From Acridotheres tristis (taxonomy: Eukaryota; Chordata; Aves; Passeriformes; Sturnidae), in contig CM072919.1 of the NCBI GenBank assembly GCA_037013685.1, forward strand, positions 45,956,116 to 46,020,115: a stretch of 64,000 nucleotides of DNA. The letters run 5' to 3'. The translations under genes were made by a program, and so were the position numbers. The notes under the pieces were generated by a model. That model saw only the letters and a list, made by a program, of their open reading frames with translations. It ran no database searches and was not told the origin of the DNA. This document shows positions 12,901 to 22,850 of this stretch, piece by piece. Positions within the stretch are counted from its first letter, which is position 1. Every line of letters starts with the position of its first letter.

Positions 12901-15062
12901 TTCTTGTTTAACCTTCTCCAGGAGTGATTCAACTAGGTCAGCAATCATAAATCAGGACTGTTTTGGTCCCAAGCGACTGTGATATTCTGCCTGCTCCTCT
13001 CAGTTGTGACACCCTCATCTGAAATCCATTTTCGGATGGACCAGTCTGAAATCATGCTGGTTTCTGATAGACCTTTCTGTCTGGAGGGCTTTATTGCTGT
13101 CTGCCTGCTCTAGGGTAGCACCACAGATAACTCTTCTGAAAAAATGAACCATCTAATTTCAGGCATTGAAGTCTGACGAAAATGTTGCTGGCTCTGAAAT
13201 TTAATCAGATAGCTCCATGCTCTTCTGCAATTCCTATGAATTTTCCAATAATATATATTTATTCTAAAGACATCATAATTTCCTCAGAGCTCATCTGCTT
13301 TCCTCTTATTGCAGGTACACTTACAACATGTTGGCAAGGGTGGGCATATACTACCTACCACTAACATGGCTCAACTTCTCACTATGCATCCCGCTTTATC
13401 CCCTTTCAGTTCTGGCTAAAGGTAAGGAGGTGGGAAGGGTACCAACCACTTGTTTCTTTAATATTCTTCAGTAAAATGTGATCACTTCAATTGCCATTAG
13501 TGTTTAACATAGTTCCTCATGTGTTGCCAAATATGTACATTCATATTAACCTGTATGTCACCTCTGCCTCTCTTTTCTGTTATTTTTTCTTTAATAGGAA
13601 CTAGCTGGGGTTTGGGGCTTGTGTGTCTGGTAGGTTTGGGGGTTTTTTGTCTGCTTAGTTTTGTTAAGTTTTTAAAAATAAGGGAAAATGTTCTTTTTGT
13701 CTAAGTAAAAGAGAAAGATACCCTCATAAAATACATTTGTATTCCTCCCTTCCAGACTGAGTATACTAGACAGCAAGTTCCAAAGTTTCTCCCCTGATCA
13801 GGCTGACCTTACTGGCTCAGGCCATACTTAGCAGGTTATTATACTTATACCAAGAACTCTGCCCACTGAGAACACACTGAAAGCACTTGTTTCTTATAGA
13901 ACTTGTTAGTGAATAGGATATATTTATTAATTCTAGTATATAAAGCAATTAGCACCCCAAACCTACAAAACTGAACTCAAAGAGAAAACATGCATATGTA
14001 TATGAATGGATATACACAGATATAGAAAATATATAAAATAGAAAAGGTAATTGATTTGTTCATTAAGCTTTTTGATTATCTTCTTCTTCCTTTAGACTAA
14101 GGATTTACCATGTTTTTACAGGATTTGCAATTTGTGTATCACTGCCTTATTTTGAATCCTTTGGCACATACTCCATCAAGCTACCATTTCCATTCACCTT
14201 CTCAATCTACTTCCCCTATGTTCTGAAAATGTACCTGCTAGTGCTCTTTGCAGGTAAGTATCTCATCTTCCAGAAAGCTGGGTCTCAGCACAACTGAGAT
14301 GGCTATGGCAACAAAAAAATCAAATCTGTACTGGGCCTTTCACAAACTCTAACTCTCTCTGCTACATATTTTGCAGACCACTGCAGGAAAGTCCATCACT
14401 ACCTATTTTAATTTCTAGTATCTTTCAAATATAAATAGTTGAATTTGAAAGATACACTATGTGTATGGTGCAAAAAAACCACAAACCTATAAAAGTTGTT
14501 TCAGTGATGCTAGCCTTACAGCTATTTAGTGAAACTTGCTTTTATGTTTGCTTTTTTAAAAGAACAATTCCCATTTGATCATACTCTGGCTCTGTGTAAC
14601 TCTTCCTCACTCACAACTCCTAGCTAGCATGAGAAGTTATATCTAAATTAGGACTTTTACAGAGTGATTATTTAAAGGGATGAAAAACCAAGACAATTCC
14701 AAAATCTGCATGTAAACAGATCCCTTCTGCATCTCATCAAAATACTTTGGAAAAATTTCAACTGAATTTAGCGGCATCATACAGAAGTCTTTGTTTGGTC
14801 ATGGGCTTTAAAGTGAATTTGAAGGATCTCATCTTTATGATGTAGTGTTCTGTTTCTAAGTACATGGCAGGAACTGTGCCAAGTTGCCAGATGAAGGTGC
14901 TTACAGTTCCTTCTAAATTAATTGAAGACAGTTTGAATTCTACTCCTTTGTTTTTACATTGTTTTGTGTTTTGATTCAGGTATGTGCTTTATCATCCAGA
15001 ACCTCATCTCTGAGAGAACGGCACACCTAGGGACAGGCAACATCAAAAATAAAAGAAGCTAA
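3824..15062 (+). CDS. HACD4: HACD4, 3-hydroxyacyl-CoA dehydratase 4 (6 coding exons; first coding exon not in window)
   Basis: Coding exons are 3824-3927, 4815-4942, 10814-10926, 13315-13421, 14122-14253 and 14980-15062. All introns are GT-AG, phases agree, and the joined frame gives 221 residues plus TAA. The family (Phs1/PTPLA) is made of multi-pass ER membrane enzymes that dehydrate 3-hydroxyacyl-CoA in very-long-chain fatty-acid elongation. Recognition rests on close similarity to mammalian HACD4 as I remember it: QFCGHSWIFTNM in the first exon seen, then LLPRFLQ, EEVQGKYVVCVLF, LPYFESFGTYS and KLPF. Human HACD4 has 232 residues, so about 11-15 N-terminal residues are missing, as expected for one short exon. 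The last residues IKNKRS fit a KXKXX ER-retrieval signal (Lys at -3 and -5). The active-site tyrosine is present in PLYPLSVLAK, but the glutamate seven residues later is Lys. The gene converges on FOCAD. Identity is very likely; activity is doubtful. Confidence 0.95.
3928..4814 (+). other. HACD4 intron
   Basis: 887 bases of AT-rich unique sequence between two HACD4 exons. No repeat or exon-like block recognised. Confidence 0.7.
4815..4942 (+). CDS. HACD4: HACD4 exon (third coding)
   Basis: Acceptor tgcctatag, donor gtaagt. Two bases complete a Glu codon with the previous exon, and the exon ends on a codon boundary (Phe-Leu-Gln). The product runs SLADTFHSIGFVMRLCQLL then IDKSRLLPRFLQ, nearly colinear with the human exon. 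It holds a hydrophobic membrane segment. Confidence 0.93.
4943..10813 (+). other. HACD4 intron, 5.9 kb
   Basis: Mostly unique AT-rich sequence. Small features only: an actaattaactaattgacta run near 5765-5805, a perfect 9-base inverted repeat at 6583-6603, and caggcaa/ggcaacc repeats near 8212-8238. The open frames in this region are short, lack splice context or similarity, and look fortuitous. Confidence 0.6.
6583..6603. repeat. short perfect inverted repeat (9-base arms, 3-base loop)
   Basis: Arms cctgactgc and gcagtcagg flank tgc. It lies in an HACD4 intron and is probably chance or a decayed repeat; no longer stem surrounds it. Confidence 0.6.
10814..10926 (+). CDS. HACD4: HACD4 exon (fourth coding)
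   Basis: Acceptor cttttcttttcag, donor gtaagg, entering in phase 0 and leaving with two bases (AG of an Arg codon). It encodes ITERIIVLFVVINSQEEVQ, then KYVVCVLFFLWNLLDVIR. The SQEEVQ and WNLLD blocks match HACD4. It lies 5.9 kb after the preceding exon. Confidence 0.94.
13315..13421 (+). CDS. HACD4: HACD4 exon (fifth coding; carries the active-site Tyr and the Glu-to-Lys change)
   Basis: Acceptor cttattgcag, donor gtaagg. One base completes the split Arg codon and one base (G) is left at the end. The product begins RYTYNMLARVGIYYLPLTW and ends CIPLYPLSVLAK. The Tyr of the LYP block aligns with the catalytic Tyr of yeast Phs1 (Tyr149). The residue seven positions later, Glu in Phs1 (Glu156) and in human HACD4 (YPLCVLAE), is encoded here by AAA (Lys) at 13418-13420. 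Confidence 0.94.
14122..14253 (+). CDS. HACD4: HACD4 exon (sixth coding)
   Basis: Acceptor atgtttttacag, donor gtaagt. Two bases complete a Gly codon and one base is left. It encodes FAICVSLPYFESFGTYSIKL, then PFPFTFSIYFPYVLKMYLLV. The LPYFESFGTYS and KLPF blocks are the best-conserved part of the family in this gene. Confidence 0.95.
14980..15062 (+). CDS. HACD4: HACD4 last coding exon
   Basis: Acceptor tgttttgattcag. Two bases complete a Gly codon and the frame stops at TAA (15060-15062). It encodes MCFIIQNLISERTAHLG, then a basic tail ending IKNKRS. The Lys at -3 and -5 fit KXKXX. The human tail IKKKKM differs in sequence but keeps the lysines. This is the most diverged part of the protein. 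Confidence 0.92.
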
Positions 15063-16659
15063 GTTGATATTTTGTTTGGAGGAACAAAATATATTCCTAG
15101 AGGATTGCTGCCCGTCATAGTTAAAAACAAACTGGACAAAGATTTCTCAATGTTCATAAACATTATCTGGCTGTGTAGAATTTTCAGAAAAGGCAGATCT
15201 CTTGAGCGCACCTCAAAAAAAGAGCAGCTTTTGAAAACTTTGGAATGTTTTGACTTCAAGTGGCTAGAGTTTTAAAATTAATTTTTTCAAACATATGTTA
15301 TAGAATTCTGAAAAAATTGAAGAGTGCTGCAACTCACAGCCACCCTTATTTCAGTGTTAATTCTTATCTCATTAGCTACAGGTATTCTGTAATGACAATA
15401 TCATTTAATCTGCAAGATTACCTTTTACTAGGCCAACATGTAGATACCTCACATATAAATGCTAAATTGGCTGGAATTGGAATCTCTCAAGGAGCAGAAG
15501 TCAGACCCTTTGCAACCTAGAGACTAATATGCTAATTAACCCAGGCATTCACTAAGGATCCTTCACATTCAGGCCCCATCCTTTAGTTATCAAAAGAAGG
15601 TTCCAGAAAATGCAGCTAAAACAGAGAGGCAAGTGTTAAGGTACTCATCTACTGTATATTCAAGGGGATGTTTAAGGGTCAGAAATAAACATTTATAATC
15701 ATGTGTTTGGCATGTCAGTCTCTTCTCCCACAATGATTTTCTTCTATGCTGAACTGCAGACAGAAATGTGCAAAAGAAGTGTGATGTAGTCAGGTCAAAC
15801 AATATGTTGTTCCTAAAAGGAACATAAAAGAATTACTAACAAAAGCCATGTGCAAAATTCTAGGCATTTTACTCAACTGTATTGCTCCTCATACTTCTCT
15901 AGGATAATATGTGAGAATGCAACTAGATCATAGCTTTTCAAAGGTTGGGAATGAGGAATATACACAGCAACCCAGTGGATTATACAGGCAAGAATAGGCA
16001 AATAATTCCTTAGAGGCTGGCAGGAGTTTTTCTGATGTTTCATCTGTATTGATGATCATTTACATTTCAATTCAATTCAAGCATGTGGGGGAGAAAAGCG
16101 AGACTTTTTTTTCTTTTAGCTGAGTGAAAACTGTGGGAAGGGAGCCTAGATAATACGAAGAGGAGAGAAGGTAACATTTAAAGGGAAACTAAACACTGTT
16201 ACATTATAAAGAGGCTTTTGCCTGTACGACTTTTCAAATAGTGCAGCCTAAGAGGTTATATAAGGAAACAGTGAAGCTAAATTAATTTGTTTTGAAAGGT
16301 CACTTACTATAATTTTTATTTATTTAATACATGTGGCAGACAAGGTGTGCAGACTGTTTTGACCAATGAGTATTTGCAGACCATAAGCAACAAGATCACG
16401 CATAGAATAGTATAGTGTCAACCCTGGATTCGTTTTTTTTTCAAACCACTGCAAACAGAAATTTGGAACTGAGTAGAGAAACAGGAGTGCCTGAACTTTG
16501 GGCTTCTGTCTGACTCAAACTAATTCAACTGTGAACAGTGTGAAGAAAAATACAGAGCCGCTGAATAAGATGACAGTTTTGAGGACAGCCAGAGTAAGTC
16601 CGTTTTAAACCACTATATAAACTTGCTAAGGTTGAAACGTGAACATTTTTTCCTTGGAA
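15063..16659. other. HACD4 3'UTR and intergenic sequence
   Basis: AT-rich unique sequence after the HACD4 stop. It holds the candidate AATAAA at 15684 and nothing else I can name. It passes into LTR-like sequence at about 16660. Confidence 0.6.
15684..15689 (+). terminator. possible HACD4 polyadenylation signal (AATAAA)
   Basis: First canonical AATAAA on the + strand after the HACD4 stop, about 620 bases downstream, followed by T/G-containing sequence (tcatgtgtttggcatgtc). Transcript data are absent, so this is only the nearest plausible 3' end. Confidence 0.35.
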
Positions 16660-17629
16660 ATTCAATCCAACATGCCAGAAACAGCTGGTTCCAGCCAGTT
16701 CCAAAATTGAGCCACTGCAGGACACTGCTGAGCAAAGACAATGGCATGGCATCTCTCTGAAAACTTAAGGTAAGAAATGTTACGCAGCAGCTGCGAGAAA
16801 GAAGAGTAAGAAAAATGTAAGAGAAACAGCTCTGTAGACACCAAGGTCGATGGAGAAGGAGAGGAAGAGCTACTCTAGGCACCGCAGCAGATTTCCCTGC
16901 ATCCCATGAAGACCATGGTGAACTAGGTTATCCTTCTGCAGCCCATGGAGAAACACACCAGACAAGATATCCACATGGCAGCCAGTGGAGGACCCCAGGC
17001 TGGAGCAGGTGGCTCTGGCCTGAGGGAAGCTGCAGCCCATGGAGGGCCCACACAAACAAAGCAGGAACTGTGGCCCATTAGGGGCCACACTGAGGCAGCT
17101 TTTTCCTAATGGACTGTACCCCACGGAAAGGACTTATGCTAGAACAGTGCTTGAAGAGCTGCAGCTTGTGAGAAAAAATCATGAAGGACTGTGTCCCATG
17201 GGAGGGACCCCATGCTGGAGCAGATCAACAGTGTGAAGACAAACAAGCAGCAGAGATTAAAGTTTATTACCTAAGTACAACCCCCACAGCCACCTTGTAC
17301 TGCTTGGGGAGGGAGGAGGTAGAAAATGCAGGAATGAAGGAGTAAAGGGAGCCTAGGAAGAAGGGAGGCACAGGGGAAGGTAGTTTTAGTTTTGTCTTTT
17401 TTCTTTCCATCCTGCTCTATTTTTAATTGGCAATAAATTTTTCTTCCACAAGTTGAATCTGTTTTTGTGACAGTGAATAGTAAATGATCACTGTGTCTTT
17501 ATCTTGACCCATGAACTTTCTCATCCTATTTTCTCCCTGTTCTGTTGAGGAGGAGGGAGAATGAATGTCCTGTTGAGGAGATGGGGCTGAACAGACATCT
17601 GGAACCCATATGAGGTCAAACCTATCACA
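16660..17629 (+). mobile_element. ERVL-type avian LTR-derived repeat, partial
   Basis: The order of blocks matches a common bird LTR family as I remember it: cagctggttccagccagt, gagagaaacagctctgtaga, caccaaggtcgatggagaag, then repeated gcagcccatggag and tggagcag units, an aattggcaataaatttttc polyadenylation region, and an end near gaggtcaaacctatcacag. The 5' terminus is not clear, so it is probably truncated and old. The repeated units give fortuitous open frames. Confidence 0.7.
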
Positions 17630-17899
17630 GATTAAGCCATGTTTATTGTTTTATGTTAAAAAAAAATGTTATGTCTTGAGTCTTACAGCTGGGCAAAAGG
17701 CTGGAATAGGAAAAAATCCTTTAAAATTCACTATTGAGAGGACCCCCAAACATAAACTGCATGAAAAAGGCATGAAGCTCATGACAGGAGACTTCCCTAT
17801 CTCCCTCTGGTACAGAGGTAGCTTGGGTCAGGCAGTTGGGAGATTGCAGTCAGCCTTCCATGTGTGACCACAAAAGGCCATTGTAACTTCAGCTCCAAT

Positions 17900-18863
17900 G
17901 CCTCACCCAAGTTCCCGGAAAAGCTCAGAACTGGGCAGGCAAAAAGATCTTTAAGACAATGGCTTTTATGACAATGAGTTGTACTTCAACGATTATAGTC
18001 TGTTTGGAAGGGATGGGATCCACCTGTCTAAAAATGGCAAGAGAGGCTCTGTCAGCAGACTGGCCAATTTGGTGAGATGGGCTTTAAACTGAATCACTTG
18101 GCTGTGGTCCAAAGTGGCAATGCTCGATGCCATTGCTTTCTCCTGGGGAGTGGGCCTTGCCAACCAGGGCAAGCTTGGCTGCCTGAAGATGAGAGTCCTG
18201 GGGCTAACCACATCAGGGGTGTGTATGGCTGTGGGAAATCCTCTTACACCCCTCCTAGGGAACCTGGATGCTCAACTGCCTCCCTGAAGTGCCTGTACAC
18301 AAATGCACAGGGCACAGGGAGTAAACAAGAACTGGAAACCTATGTGTGGTCACAGAGCCATGATCTCACTGCAGTTTCAGAGACATGGTGGGATAATTCA
18401 CCACTGGAATGTTGTCATGGATTCCTGTGTACTTTTTAGAAAGGACAGGTTACTGAGGTGAGGTGAGGTGAGGTGAGGTGAGGTGAGGTGAGGTGAGGTG
18501 AGGTGAGGTGGTGGAGCTGGTCTTTACATGAGAGAGCATCAAGCTCTGCCCAGGGATAGACAGGGAGAGCTAATGGATAAAAATTAAGGGCCTGGCTAAA
18601 TGGGTTGTGGGTGTTTACTACAGACCACTTGACTCAGACAAGGAAGTTGATGAGGCTTTCTGTGGGCAACTGGAAGTAGCCTTGAGATCACAAGCCATGG
18701 CTCTCCTCTGAGAATTCAACAACCCTGGTATTTGTTGGAGGCACAACGTGGCTGCAGATACTGGAAGACAATTTGTTATTTCAAGTGGTGGAGGAGCCCA
18801 TGAGGAGAGGCGTGTTGCCCTCCATAGGTCCCTTCCCACTCCAATAATTCTGCAATTCTATGA
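17900..18863 (+). mobile_element. CR1 LINE, 5' region and start of ORF2 joined to a short 3' tail
   Basis: Sequence gggatgggatccacctgtct followed by a degenerate frame reading CLYTNAQGTGSKQELETYVW, then HDLTAVSETWWDNSP, is the CR1 ORF2 endonuclease start. Reverse-transcriptase sequence is lacking: after the block around tactacagaccacttgactc the copy jumps to a CR1 3' tail (cccactccaataattctgca). It is an internally deleted, dead copy. The left edge is approximate. Confidence 0.85.
18455..18512 (+). repeat. pentanucleotide microsatellite (gaggt)n, about 11 units
   Basis: Uninterrupted gaggt units inside the CR1 endonuclease region, at the place where CR1 normally encodes a Gly/Arg-rich stretch before ALYVRE. 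The CR1 sequence resumes just after it (tggtggagctggtctttaca). Confidence 0.95.
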
Positions 18864-20790
18864 ATTTAAATCTTTGTATCCTGAGATAGCAGCACTCCTA
18901 GATCTCTTTATGTAGGGCTGCTCCCCAGCCAGTCCTCTACCCATTTAGTCTTGTATCGGGCACTACTCTGTACCAGATGCAGAGTCCACCATTTTGATTT
19001 AAATGTCATGCCATTAACCATAGCCAAATGCTCATTGATCCACATCTTTCTGCATGATCTCTTGTCTCTCAAGCGTCAACAGCAACTTTCAGATTTAGTA
19101 TTATCAGCAAACATACTAATGATGCATTCAAGTCCTGCCTCCTGATCATGGATAAATACATTAAACTGAACTGGGCCTAGATTTTAATCCTGAGGAATAC
19201 TGCAGATGACTGTTTGTCAGCCCCACGCACTACAACTCTTTGAGCTCTGCCCTTCTGCCAGTTCTTTAAGCAGTGCACCACGGACCCACTCATCTCACCG
19301 TTGAACAGCTTGTTCAGACAGATGTTGTATGGGACAGTACCAAAAGCCCCACTAGGTGGGTGGCTGTATCGTAGAAGCATATCAGATGAGTTACTCAGGG
19401 CTTTCCCTTTGTGAACTCAAGTTGACTGTGTGCTTGATGGTTGTATTGTTCTTTAAATGCCTTTCAATAGTATCCAGTATGATCTCCATAAATTTTCCCT
19501 GGTAATGAGGTTAGAATAACAGGTCTGTAGTTGCCTGTGTCTTTCCTCATGCCCTTCTGGTAAATTGGATTAATGTTGGCCAGTTTCTGGTCAACAGGGA
19601 TCTCCCCAGACTCCCAAGAGATAGCTCCTCCAGTGCTCTGGAATAAATCCCATCAGACACCCTGGACTTACAAAGATTAAACTGATACAACTGCCCATCT
19701 ACAGTTACAGCATCCAGAAATGAAAAATCACTGCTGCTGTATGTTCTCTAACTGAAAGGACAGGCCAGATCAGTGTCTATCTATGTTATTGATGACTGAT
19801 GCAAAAGCATTGTAATGCCTCTGCCTTTTCTTCATCCTTTTTTCAGGTGACTACCTCAATGAAGAATTGGTTGAATATACTCCTTAGATCTCCTTTTGCT
19901 CTAAACATACTCAGAATTTCTTTTTTTCTTATCTGACCCAACACTGGCCAGTTTCAACTCTGAGCTTTGGGCTTTTGTGTTTTTTCTCTACATATGGGAA
20001 CCACAGCTCTGTAATCATCCTTTGAGGCCTGACCTCTCTTATAGACATCACACAATTTCTTCTCTTTGTGAGTTCTAAGAGGAGTTTCCTATTCAGCTAA
20101 AACGAAAAAATTTAAACTCATCATTTAAACTCACTATTCCGGTGGCCAAAATAGCCACCTAAACATTCCATCTTCTCTATTCACAAACAGCAAGCTGGGA
20201 ATGGGGGGCAGAGGGGGGAGTGTTGGGGAGACATCTTTCCTAGTTGTCTCAATGAATACTTGTGACAAGAAATTATCTTCAACATACTTCTGGAATTTCT
20301 CAGACTTCCTTGTCACAGCTGTCTGGCATTTCCAGTTGATGTCCAGGAAATTTTCCACAAGATCTAGGGCTACTGGTCCAGATATTTCTCCTCCTTGTCC
20401 ATAGATTAAGTAATCAGTGCTAGCATTTGGCTGAGTGAACAGCAGTAGACACCTACAGCTTTGTTTTCCATCTCCCTAATTCTCACTCAGAGGCTTTCAA
20501 CCACACTATCCCTAACTGCAAGGAATGTACAGTGAAAACTGTGACTTCCAATGAAACTATTTGCCTTGCCCATGCCCCCTGAACAGCCTATAGCCCTGCA
20601 TGCCAACACTGCAGTCATGGGACTCATTCTACAAAGTCTTACTAATCCCAATGATGTTTCAGCTTTGGGAGCTGACAAATGCTCCCAGTTGATCCTGTTT
20701 ATTTCCTGTATCGTGTGCATTAGTGTTCAAACATTGCAGATACTCTCCTAAATTCTCAGTGCTCTCTGCAGCTCTGTTATCATTGCAACC
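18864..20790 (-). mobile_element. old CR1 LINE, long ORF2-derived fragment
   Basis: Read on the + strand it follows the reversed CR1 consensus I know over about 1.9 kb: blocks near attatcagcaaacatactaa, gaggaatactgcagatgac, cagttctttaagcagtgcac, ccctttgtgaactcaagttg, attcacaaacagcaagctgg and gtgcattagtg. Many stops and indels; non-functional. The right edge is uncertain by about 100 bases. Confidence 0.8.
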
Positions 20791-21324
20791 CTCAGGCCAT
20801 GCTATGACATTCCTTGGCTTACATATTCTACTACACATCAGCAGGAGTTCAGTTAATTTAGCTGTTTATATATTGCTCCTCTATGCAAACCTACACAGCA
20901 AGTAGGCATCACACAGCAATTCCCTTTAAAAAAGACAAAATTTAATCTGAATTGAAATGCTAGTAAACATGCAAACTGAGATGATTAAAGGTGCAAGGTA
21001 GTTTGAAACAGTAGAGATGGAGCCATTAAAATTTAACATATTTGGCTTTGTTAGAGATTACTTAGAAGTGCACACAAATGGAAATGTCATGAACTGAGAT
21101 GCAGACTTGCAGACAAGGACTTAGTCACTGAGTCCTTCTGCACATTCACGTTCAGACAGTTTTCTCAGTATAGAGTTGCATATGCAGAAAACTACCACTA
21201 ATTATTCAATATTTTGGAAAAGCAAGTAAGTACTGCATTAATCCTCCCCACACACCCAATCAGTGAAGAAATGCTCAGCTTTCACACAGTACCCTTATTG
21301 GATGAGAAAATCCTAGAGTTATGG
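20791..21324. other. intergenic spacer
   Basis: About 530 bases of AT-rich sequence between two CR1 copies. Nothing recognised. Confidence 0.5.
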
Positions 21325-21705
21325 AATCATAGATTATTCTGAGTTGGAAGGGGGCCACAAGGATCATCACAGTCCAGCTCCTGAACCTACATAGGACAAC
21401 CCAAGAATCACACCATGTGCCTGAGAGCATTGTCCCAATGCTTCTTGAACTCTGTGAGGCTGGTGCCGTAACTTCCTTGGAGAGCTGTTTCAGCGCCCAA
21501 TCACCCTCTGGGTGAAGAACCTCTTTCTAATATCCAACCTAAACCTCCTCTGACACAATTTCAGGCCATTCCCTCAGGTCCTGCCACTGGTCACTACAGA
21601 GCAGAGATCAGTGCCTGCCCCTCCTCATTCCATCATGACAAATTTGTAAATTGTGACGAGGTCTGTCCTCTGTCTCCTCCAGGGCAAACAGACCAAGTGA
21701 CTAAG
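21325..21705 (-). repeat. CR1 LINE fragment (3' end)
   Basis: The + strand starts with the reversed tail (ggaatcatagattattctga, gttggaagggggccacaagg) and continues with tgaagaacctctttctaat and acctaaacctcctctgacac, typical of CR1 3' sequence. It lies about 1.07 kb beyond the FOCAD stop. Confidence 0.9.
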
Positions 21706-22776
21706 AAGTCAGAATAGAATTTCTTTTACAGAAGAAATGTTATCAGTTCTGAAAATAACGTAATTCCTCCAATGGGTTTGTCTTCTAGATATATGGAAAT
21801 ATAATTTCCTTCAACCTGATGAAAAAATCAACAATGCTCTTAGCAGTACTGTTTTGAAAGACACTATGGAACAGTGCCCAATTATATTCAGTTAATTTTT
21901 GCCTACTTCAGCAAGGAGGATTGCTAAATACAAAAGTGCTTTTAATATTTGTCTTGGCAAGATGGCAAAGTGAAAAATTCTCTATTCCTTCAGAAAGAAA
22001 AATAATAAATAATAAATAAGGAATATAGCAGGAATATATTTAAGATGATAAATCTGGAAAAGAGTTGCTGTGTTGTCTCTTTTCTCTAGAGGCAGAGAAG
22101 AACTATCCTTATGTGCAAAGAAGTGTAAAAGAGACAAGAACAGTCACAAGCGGGAAGAAAATTGCAGCTGTCCTGGAGCTGCAGATACAACAGCCATCAG
22201 GATCATTGACTCATTTCAGCGATCTTTATAAAGCCATTGCAAAATTGACATGCATACCACCCCTTTTCAGAAACCCTGCTCACACTATATAGTCATAATG
22301 CGTTGTCACTACTGCACAAGGATATTGTGCTATTGCTAAAGGAAGGATTATCAGTTAAAAAAACCGCTAATTCCAAGTCTGTTACACTAAAACATACTTT
22401 AGTAAATACGCTATATCCAAACAAATTTTACAAGTTTGTTTTATTTTCAGCCATTCCTTCAAAGCTTCCACAAATTAAAGAATATTCCACTCCAGCTTTT
22501 GAGGTCCCCAGATGTCACTGAAACAACTCAATTAAACTGAGTGCATATTTCTCATTTAGATTCACCACATTTGCAAAACAATAACGCATCAGTTAAGACA
22601 AAGTATTGTTTTTCATAGGAATTTTTATGATGAAGCAAAAGGGAAAAAAATGCAAACTCAATTAAAAATCTTGTGATAGGAAACATCTTTGAAATACAGC
22701 TTCTTGATGCCTGAGTAATAATATTATGTTTTCAAGTATGGATTGTTTTCTTCATTGGATATGGTACAGTGTGCAG
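21706..22776. other. FOCAD 3'UTR and downstream sequence
   Basis: AT-rich sequence below the FOCAD stop, with the candidate polyadenylation signal at 22440. An aataataaataataaataagg run lies near 22000-22022. No gene seen. Confidence 0.5.
22440..22445 (-). terminator. possible FOCAD polyadenylation signal (AATAAA on - strand)
   Basis: The first canonical AATAAA on the - strand after the stop, about 330 bases downstream, followed by sequence containing tttgtttgg. No transcript evidence is available here. The alternative is a longer 3'UTR running into the CR1 at 21325-21705. Confidence 0.35.
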
Positions 22777-22850
22777 TTACCACCCATAAGCTTTAGTCCA
22801 TACTTCTTTCTTCTTGAACTCTGCAAGAGACCTCAAGGCCAGAAGTGTAA
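22777..22850 (-). CDS. FOCAD: FOCAD last coding exon
   Basis: Acceptor gtcttcacag, two bases completing Val, stop TAA at 22777-22779. It encodes TLLALRSLAEFKKKEVWTKA, then YGW. The C-terminus EFKKK-VWT-AYGW is the same as in mammals apart from single substitutions, which fixes the end of the gene. Confidence 0.96.

Larger units (their letters stand above)
10927..14979 (+). other. remaining HACD4 introns (10927-13314, 13422-14121, 14254-14979)
   Basis: Three introns separated by the coding exons listed. No CR1 tail, LTR or conserved non-exonic block was recognised. A G/T-rich stretch lies near 13600-13680. Confidence 0.6.

Noticed and set aside
18077..18439. 120-codon open frame with endonuclease-like residues
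   Set aside because: It belongs to an internally deleted CR1 and is counted as a dead mobile element, not as a gene.
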